Assembly: GCA_910589415.1 (NCBI GenBank)
Contig: OU342631.1
Span: forward strand, 23,126,001-23,190,000
Origin: Malachius bipustulatus
Lineage: Eukaryota > Arthropoda > Insecta > Coleoptera > Melyridae
Length of the DNA: 64,000 nt
Direction of reading: 5' to 3'
Made by a program: the position numbers and the translations under genes. Every line of letters starts with the position of its first letter. Position 1 is the first letter of the stretch. Of this stretch, positions 57,101 to 64,000 are shown in pieces. The notes under the pieces were generated by a model that saw nothing but the letters and a program-made list of their open reading frames with translations, did no database searches and was not told the origin of the DNA.

Positions 57101-58234
57101 TATATGTATGGACAGTGAGAGTAAATAAAAAATTAAAAAAAATCAAGTTTTTTATTCAAAAACTAACCATCCCTTCGATTTTAACCTTTTCTGAAGACTA
57201 TAAGTAACTAGGTACCTTGGTACCTATTGAATTTATTTAAATGGCCATAGGGTTGAGTTAATTCAAAGTACCTACCTATAGTAAATTTTCTTACCACGGT
57301 GCTGTAAGGCCTTTTTCCAAAAATATGACAATTTTTGTAAAAATAAGAGCGGCGACATTGCACTGAGCATTATATGAATAAGTTCAAATTAGATATCATT
57401 TTCATTATTTTTTATATTTTGTATTCTAAGGTGAGATTTTCCAAAATTTAACCATGGGATTACTTTTTTCTTTTTCTTAGATTAGTTTTTTTCCGTCCTG
57501 CTTATTACAGGGGTAAAAAATAGCAATTGTTTCGAAAATTCAAATGACTGTTATTTTGAAACGACTCCACCGATTTTGCTCAAATGTAATACCTTACCAC
57601 TAGGTATACTTGCGGATATCTTACTCCCATGAAAAGTAGGGAGATACCGAGTTGGGCCAAGAATTTTGTTTGTTGATAGGTAATGCCACAGCTCAGTTGA
57701 GCGAAAAACGATATACACAGATAATTAAACATAACTGGCAAGAAATTCCTCTGAGGCCCCATTTATAGAGCAGTGTTGCCAGATATATTTTGAATAACTG
57801 CTTCGAAATAAGTTTTGTGTCACTTACTGAATTCAAGAGATTGATGATAATATGTAGTATTGACGAATTATGATTTGTTAGTAACAAAATCATGACCTTT
57901 CGTGTTTTCCATATATCCATGTTGACATTATTGTAAATATTGACTCCCGTAGTAAATTATTGGACCAAGAAATAATAAATGCATACTTTTATTTTTTTAC
58001 GTTTACTTTTCCATTGTTGTTTCATGTTTCTGTTGTTTAGTGTAAAATAAAAAGATGCACTAATGATTTAATGTATTTTCTAGAGTTTACAAAATCAAGT
58101 TTATACATCAAGTGTTAATTATATGTATTCCGGAATTATAAAATTCCAGAATTTCTATTACATCTGGCATTGTGGTCTGATACAGGAGTGAAATTAACTA
58201 TGAAAAATAATCAACCAAGTCTCCATTGGCTTAA
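57101..58234. other. Intergenic, no gene seen
   Basis: Unique AT-rich sequence. Overlapping minus frames near 57580-57920 have no recognisable domain. TACCTA-type words cluster at 57213-57282. Confidence 0.5.
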
Positions 58235-58657
58235 ACGGTTCCCAGAAATTCCTCGGCCCAACTGAACCGTAAGATTAAAGAGCCCCTCATGGATTCGGAG
58301 AGTCACTCAGGTAATATGGCCCAACTCGGAAACACCGAAAATTTTACTCCCTTATATGAAGAGTTCCTTCTGTTGAAGGTCTCGGAAGTTTCCGTCAGTA
58401 AGTTAAAGCCATCCTCAGAAGTCTAAGGACTCCCTAAACGGCTTTCCACAAATGAGAAATTCCCCAAGAGATGCGCACAATTAAGAGCAGAAGGCTCCCC
58501 AGTGCCAGTAGAATTCTGCGAAATATGTAAGCGTCGAATGTCATCATGGACCGAGCGCCACAGCCATATCGATTATGTGATTGCACGGCACATTTGGGAT
58601 GACCTCTATGGAATTTCCCGTCTTAGGGAAGCCGCTTACGCCCGTATCTACGAGTAG
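58235..58657 (+). pseudogene. Unidentified decayed coding frame with one internal stop
   Basis: One frame is open for 141 codons except for a single TAA at 58424-58426. A methionine at 58289 begins MDSESHSGNMAQLGNTENFT. After the stop the frame continues GLPKRLSTNEKFPKRCAQ, then EFCEICKRRMSSWTERHSH and LYGISRLREAAYARIYE to TAG at 58655. Cys-x2-Cys followed by several His could be a metal-binding site. The region is GC-richer than its flanks and the other frames are full of stops, so this looks like genuine former coding sequence. A GTAGGT donor-like site overlaps the terminal stop. I do not recognise the family; a transposon protein or a lost gene exon are both possible. Confidence 0.5.
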
Positions 58658-59335
58658 GTATACTACTTGTGAGCTCCGTTAAAAATAGCCATACATTTCT
58701 GTCGGTTCCAAACCACCCCCTTCGAAATGTCCAAATGCCGAAAAACTCAACTTTCTAGACTGAAAGCTGTGATCTGAATCGTGGTGAGAAGAATGGGTTT
58801 TTGCGTACTTTGAAAGAACACCCTGTTACAAAGCACACGTGACTTTCGGCGATATTTATATAATATAGACAAAAAATCAAAGTCCTTCATAAGTTCTACA
58901 GCAGTTCAAAATTTCGTATTAAAAAGCCTAAAATATAAAGCCCAGACCTGCAGGAGCATTTAGGTAAAAAATTTTCTAGTTTCACTATACCACAAAATCA
59001 ACATTGTCAAAAAATTTTCCTATTTATACAGGGTGATCACTATCCCGCGAACAAGAACATGATGTACGTGTTTGATAGAATTCACTTCTTAAAGTATAAA
59101 AAGTATAAATAGGTCCCTACGTATTTTATTTAATTCATTCATTTAATATTATTTTATATACAGGCTGTCGTATTTAAGATTAAGACACCCCCATATTTTA
59201 ATTATTTAAATGAATACAGATTTGAAAATTCGCACAGTCATAAGTGGTGATGGGTCCTATTTTTAAGATACTTAACAGAATTAAGGAATTTTAAGCTTAG
59301 CCTACTACGAATTGACAAATAGCCGATTCTCAATA
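58658..59335. other. Intergenic; lone CAGGGTG-type ends
   Basis: Transposon-end words at 58828 (ACACCCTGTTA), 59029 (TACAGGGTGATCAC) and 59159 (TACAGGCTGTCG) appear without clear partners. No coding region is supported. Confidence 0.45.
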
Positions 59336-59982
59336 TAGTGAAAAGTGAAAACCGATTATAACGACATCGTTTAGTACGACGTTCTGGATATAACGACCAA
59401 ATGTCGAAGTCCCATTAGTCCCACATAGAAACCGTTTAGTACGACATCGCTTATTGCGACGTATCGGTAATTGCGACGTAGTGATCTTGGATTTTTCACG
59501 GAATCGTGTCGGTTATAACGACCGACGGATGTTTATGCTGTAAATTCTGAATTTTACGCTTCCCGTCGTCGGGCGAGGGCCTGTTTTTACTTAGTTTTTT
59601 ATTGTGATCGGACAATGGAGGTGATTTAGGTATTTCTCCGAATAGGATGGTTCAGGAGCAAACTGAGACTTATAAAATACATACATACTAAATATGTATT
59701 TCAGAACATGATAAAAAATTAAAATTGTACATACCTACCTGTATCCTCAAAAATTAATAAATTTTTGGTAGATAAATATGTATTTGAAAATTGTGATGCC
59801 TTTATATACGTATTACTTATTTAAACCTCTTAATCCTTTGAATTTACATACATAATATCATGTGGTATGTGGTATGTGGTGTCAGTTATTAAAAAATGCA
59901 TTTAATTGCCTATAACGACTATCGTCTATAACGATCGCATATTGATGGTCCCCTCAATGTCGTTATATCCGGTTTTCACTGA
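59336..59982. mobile_element. ~650 bp pogo/Tigger-like MITE with TAACGAC subterminal repeats
   Basis: Left AGTGAAAACCGATTATAACG and right CGTTATATCCGGTTTTCACT are inverted. Words TTATAACGAC, TTAGTACGACG and TTGCGACGTA repeat near the left end (59357-59522), and CTATAACGAC/CGTTATA near the right (59910-59968). CAGTGAAA...TATAACGACA ends with reiterated binding-site-like words fit non-autonomous members of the Tc1/mariner/pogo group. No transposase is present. Confidence 0.75.
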
Positions 59983-60754
59983 TGTATTTTGTTTCGCGTT
60001 AGAGACATCTAAAAAAGTTATTAGAAAAAGTTGTTCAGAATATTTTTTATGCCCATATACCAATTTTCATGACAAAATTCGCATTTTTAATTTAATTATT
60101 AATTTTATTTAATATTAATTTAATTATTAATTATTTAATTTTTAATTCGCATTACCACCAAACAACCGAATTATTTCGATTTTTTCACGTAAAGTTAATC
60201 GCGACACCCTGTATATAGGACGTGTTTCTTGTTTGGTGGAGGAAGCAATTTTCCAATTTCCCAATTTCCAAGTTTGATGAGATATTTTATGGAAATTGAT
60301 TTTTTTATCGCTATACATACCTACCTGTGAATTGTTATAATTTTGAGAGTAAAAAGTTAAAAAAATGTAATGTAAAGAAATGTAAAAAAAAATCATCATA
60401 AACTCCGTATGAACTCATGAGCGATAAATAAATTAATATTAAGAGCGGGTTGCACATTTTCCCGATTCTAAAATATCCCAACATTCCTGAAATACTTTGT
60501 GGTTCCAACAGGGTTGGTCGAAGATGAACCTATATAGACACTTCAGTGACTGGCGAATGTATCCGATTTGAAATCCTTCAATTTTTTTTTAGGATTTATT
60601 GTAAAAAACATTTATTATTTATTTTATATTATGTATTTATTAGAAGATGAGTTGTTTATATAAAAAACTTTCAGTTTCAAAAACCCCTTTAACAAATTAT
60701 TAATCCTGTTAAGCTACCTATTGTTTCATTTTATTTTCCGAACATAGTGAATTC
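59983..60754. other. Intergenic, AT-rich, no gene seen
   Basis: An alternating TTAATTATTAA stretch at 60085-60145 is simple sequence. A lone GCGACACCCTGTATATAGG end lies near 60200. Nothing coding is supported. Confidence 0.5.
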
Positions 60755-61430
60755 CAATGCTGACGTGTTAATTCAAAAGGGCGTATCTGCAAAAACATAG
60801 AAGGAAAACTGGCTTTTAAAATTTTCATAAAAAAAGTCATGAAATCAGTTATATGAACTGTTAATTTAATTTCATAGTGATAATCATAAAAATTAGGAAA
60901 AGTTACTGTGGGTTTATTTGATGAGCTTCGTTACTTATTTACATACAAACATGACTTTCGACAACAGATATATGCCCATTTCAGCTAACAAAAGTTACAA
61001 CTCTTGGCAGATACGTCTATTTTTTTTATTTTTTTTTGTAAGTTAGGTACTAAGCGGTAGTAGGTATTTCTTGACATGGATAAGCTCAAACTCTTCCAAA
61101 AGACCGCGCGCAATCGCATACAAATTTTTAAGAGTAAAAGGCGTATCTGCGTGTGAATTTTGCAGATACGCCATTTAGTTCTAACATAGTATGTATGAAT
61201 AGATACGTCATTTTCAATGAACATAAATAGAAAGCCTTTTCAATCTAATAAAACAGATTAATTCGTAGATACGCCTTTTTTTGAGATGGTCTACCGCTTA
61301 TATAACATAATGCTGAAATGCCCCTTTTGTTCTTAATACATAGATAGTACTTGTGGAGACAAATTGTAACTAGTTTTTGGATGAATTTGTAGATACGCCC
61401 TTTTGAATTAAATTAACACGGCCAGCATGG
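60755..61430. mobile_element. ~676 bp element with GTAGATACGCC subterminal repeats
   Basis: Left GCTGACGTGTTAATTCAAAA then GGGCGTATCTGC and right AGATACGCCCTTTTGAATT then AACACGGCCAGC are inverted. Inside, AGATACG or its complement CGTATCT recurs at about 61010, 61141, 61163, 61202 and 61268. Spaced subterminal repeats near inverted ends are usual for non-autonomous DNA transposons whose transposase binds many sites. No ORF. Confidence 0.8.
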
Positions 61431-63100
61431 CAAATATCAATTGCCGTGAATATTGGCTATAATTATTTTACATGCAGTAAAATGTTAAATGTAACAGTTG
61501 TTGTGGAAAAAAGGTGCTTCTGATGCATTAACTGGATTTTCTATTGATTAAGTCGTTTTCGAGAAAATCATTTTCCTTCTTTTTGTTTCGTTGTGACGTC
61601 ACTTTGGTAATCAACATCATTTTTAATTATTATTGGTAAAGTAAAGTCAATTAAGAAAATGACGTCGCAAAATTAGAGCTTTGAAATTTGAAGCTCAAAA
61701 TTGTTTATTTAAATTTTTGAAGAAGCAATACAAATAGTTTGTGTTTTTTTGGCCCTGGTATTATCAAATTTACACAAAATCAATTGAAAATGTTATAATT
61801 TAACAATTTTAAAGAAACAGCCCTACATAATTTTGCGATAAAATATGGGTTTTTTTGTCTAGAAGAACCCAGATCTCGTCTTTATACGAGAATTAAGAAA
61901 AGATGTCACCAAGCCTTGAATTTTGTATACATATCTCTACCTTTAGCCTCGAAAACCAGTTCATTGACAGTCTTGAATACCTTTAACTTGTAGAAATAAT
62001 TCGATAATGTTTAATATGTAGAAATATTATCAGATATATTCAAAGTTAGACAGACGCGTGGAAATTCTTTCGCAAATTGAGAAAAAACTAACTCCTTTTA
62101 CATTAAATCATGTTAGACACTTTTATTCGTCTTGTCATCCAAGGTGTTTTATATAAGAGGCGAATGGGATGATATTTACATTCAATATGTAGTATTAGCT
62201 GCTAAGTCCGAAGAATGCTTTCAATTAAAAGACATAGAGTCGCATAACTCATATTTCATAAGCAACAGCTTTCATATGATCTAAATTATCACCTGACTGT
62301 GGCCGAAGCTTGGAAATAATTAATGATTCCGAAAGATGTTCACATTCTTTACATTCTAAACACATGAAAATATGTCTAGAATGGGACAGGTAACAGAGAG
62401 GAAAAAACAAGCCCCCTTAATAAATATTCAAATTCAACCCGCCATAAATTCAGCTCCAAAGTTATGTGCCCATTAAAAAAGACAACATATTAATTCGAGA
62501 AATATATTTTTAATATTTTATGAAAACACGCAGCATGCTTCACTAAATTAGTATCAACAACATTAAGCATGCCTTTATGGCAACTTACGAGGTAATAAAT
62601 GTTGAAGTAATGAACATTACGAAACCTCCAACAATTGCTCGTGAAAGAACCACAATGCTTGATGGAAAGTATGAAATGACTTGAGCTATTTTTACATGAA
62701 AATATATTCTTTTATTTAAATGTTTAATTATAATAAATGAAGTCCCCATACATGGGTGATTCTTCTTCTGCATAAATCGTTCCCGCATGGACCCACAATT
62801 AAAATCTACCTGGTTTAAGTGCTTATACTTTTGTCTTTTATTCTAAAAAGGAGAGTATTATTAATTCCTTGACAAAGTTGATTAAAAACAAAACAAAAAC
62901 AATAATTATTAACAATGACTTATATTGCACTAAAATCAAAAGCAACATTCTTTTATGACCCCAAACGTAAAAAATCTATTTATCAAATCATAACGCAGAG
63001 CTTAGACGTTTCAGAGCCAGGATAAAATTGAAGTTAAATGCATGAAGTTAAACCTATAAATAGCGGGAGACCACCGATATAGCAACAAAATAAACTTTCT
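61431..63100. other. Intergenic; diverged palindrome fragment at 61455-61640
   Basis: 61455-61580 resembles one arm of the element at 4364-5074 (AATATTGGCT, ATTATTTTACATGCAGTAAA, TCGTTTTCGAGAAAATCA). The rest is AT-rich. The cause of the mixed composition at 62580-62800 is unknown and no gene is supported. Confidence 0.5.
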
Positions 63101-63302
63101 TGTTTGGGGTTAATTTGATACTCATAAAACATAGTCATATTTTGATTGATTGGATTGATTGATGTCGTCCCCCGAGTAGGTCACTGTTTGTGTTGCTCCA
63201 GTAATATTTCGATTTTAAGTGATTTCTAGTGAGTTATAAATTTTGTTGTGTGCTACTCTTGGAATATTCTGGTACATTGGTTGATTATTACATATAACAA
63301 AT

Positions 63303-64000
63303 ATGCCTAATACCCGAGAACAGGAGAATATAAATAAATTAGTTTTTAAGGCAATAGAAACATCTTTTATTCAAAATAAAGAATTAATCAAATCCATCTC
63401 AGATATGGTGGTAGGTACAGGAAATTAGCGTTAAACTTGATAAACAGTGTAAATTTTATGAAGAGAAAATTAACGAAATGATTTTATTGAACCGAAATAT
63501 GCAAAACGAAATTATTTCTTTAAAACAACAATCAAAGAATCTCAACTTGCGTTTTAGCGGCGTAAAAGAGGAAAAAAATGAAAATTTGAAGAAAGAGATA
63601 GTTAATATTATCACTAATAAACTCGATATTGTAATGGGAAACGAGAACATTACATGTTTTCGTGTTGGCTCATTAAAAGAAGGTAGGATTCGGCCCGTCA
63701 TTGTTAGATTTCAAAATCTGGACTTGAAAATCAAAATTCTTAAAAATAAAAAATTGTTGAGAAGCACAAAGATATTTGTTACGGAAGATTTGACTAGGAA
63801 GAGACTTCAACTATTGAATGAAATTAAAAAAGTTGTTGATAAGAAGCTGGTCTGGACTAATAATGGCAGAATATGTGTTCTTCATAATAACCAGAAGCTG
63901 GTGATCAATGAAACTGAGGATATTCTCAAACTGTCCGTTGCAATGAACTCAAACTAATTTTATTGGGAGCAATCACAATCACTGTGGGAGATACCTGGAA
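63303..64000 (+). mobile_element. LINE 5' region with frameshifted ORF1, running off the window
   Basis: An ATG at 63303 opens MPNTREQENINKLVFKAIET but runs into a stop at 63426. A second frame, open before that point, continues EISVKLDKQCKFYEEKINEM and then the 159 codons from 63478 to 63957. The latter has a coiled-coil start, NLNLRFSGVKEEKNENLKKE, an ENITCFRVGS-type block and TKIFVTEDLTRKRLQLLNEI. This order is typical of LINE ORF1-like proteins of insects. The two halves are separated by a small indel near GGTAGGTAC (63412-63420), so ORF1 is broken here. Sequence upstream to about 63140 may be its 5' UTR. The reverse transcriptase should lie right of the window. Confidence 0.75.

Noticed and set aside
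1..64000. tRNA or rRNA genes
   Set aside because: I saw no cloverleaf-compatible A-box/B-box pairs or rRNA-like conserved stretches; a tRNA scan would be decisive.

Overview
This is insect nuclear DNA: AT-rich, intron-dominated and dense with transposon debris. A beetle or a related insect order is plausible, but I cannot fix the order from sequence alone. The diagnostic gene is odd-paired (opa), the arthropod Zic zinc-finger transcription factor, on the + strand. Its 5' exons lie left of the window. One exon with fingers 1-3 (1415-1752) is followed by a 45.4 kb intron, an exon with fingers 4-5 (47129-47400), and a last exon ending in the stop codon at 47962.

No other intact gene is visible. 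The giant intron (1753-47128) holds about a dozen palindromic or inverted-repeat DNA elements. Several are TA-flanked with ends close to CAGGGTG...CACCCTG. It also holds two ~1 kb elements built from ~95 bp internal tandem repeats, an array of about eight ~180 bp satellite units, decayed duplicated BEL/Pao integrase pieces, LTR primer-binding-site-like motifs and a well-formed hammerhead ribozyme motif at 40515-40547 (minus strand). GC-richer, non-repetitive blocks are candidate opa enhancers, by inference only.

The most interesting object is 1.3 kb downstream of opa. A 2,650 bp unit (49305-51954) has perfect 36 bp inverted ends starting TGT and ending ACA, and a 5 bp target-site duplication (CTATC). 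It carries an apparently intronless, 5'-truncated copy of a CIP2A-like gene on the minus strand, with AATAAA and an A-rich tract abutting one terminus. The copy was later split by a 5'-truncated LINE (50175-50613, A21 tail, 6 bp duplication AACGCG). I read it as a retrocopy mobilised by LTR-retrotransposon machinery and then disrupted.

From 52 kb to the right edge lie more repeats: an 851 bp near-perfect palindrome, a pogo-like element with TAACGAC subterminal repeats, an element with GTAGATACGCC subterminal repeats, a decayed open frame at 58235-58657 with one internal stop, and at the right edge the 5' part of a LINE with a frameshifted ORF1.
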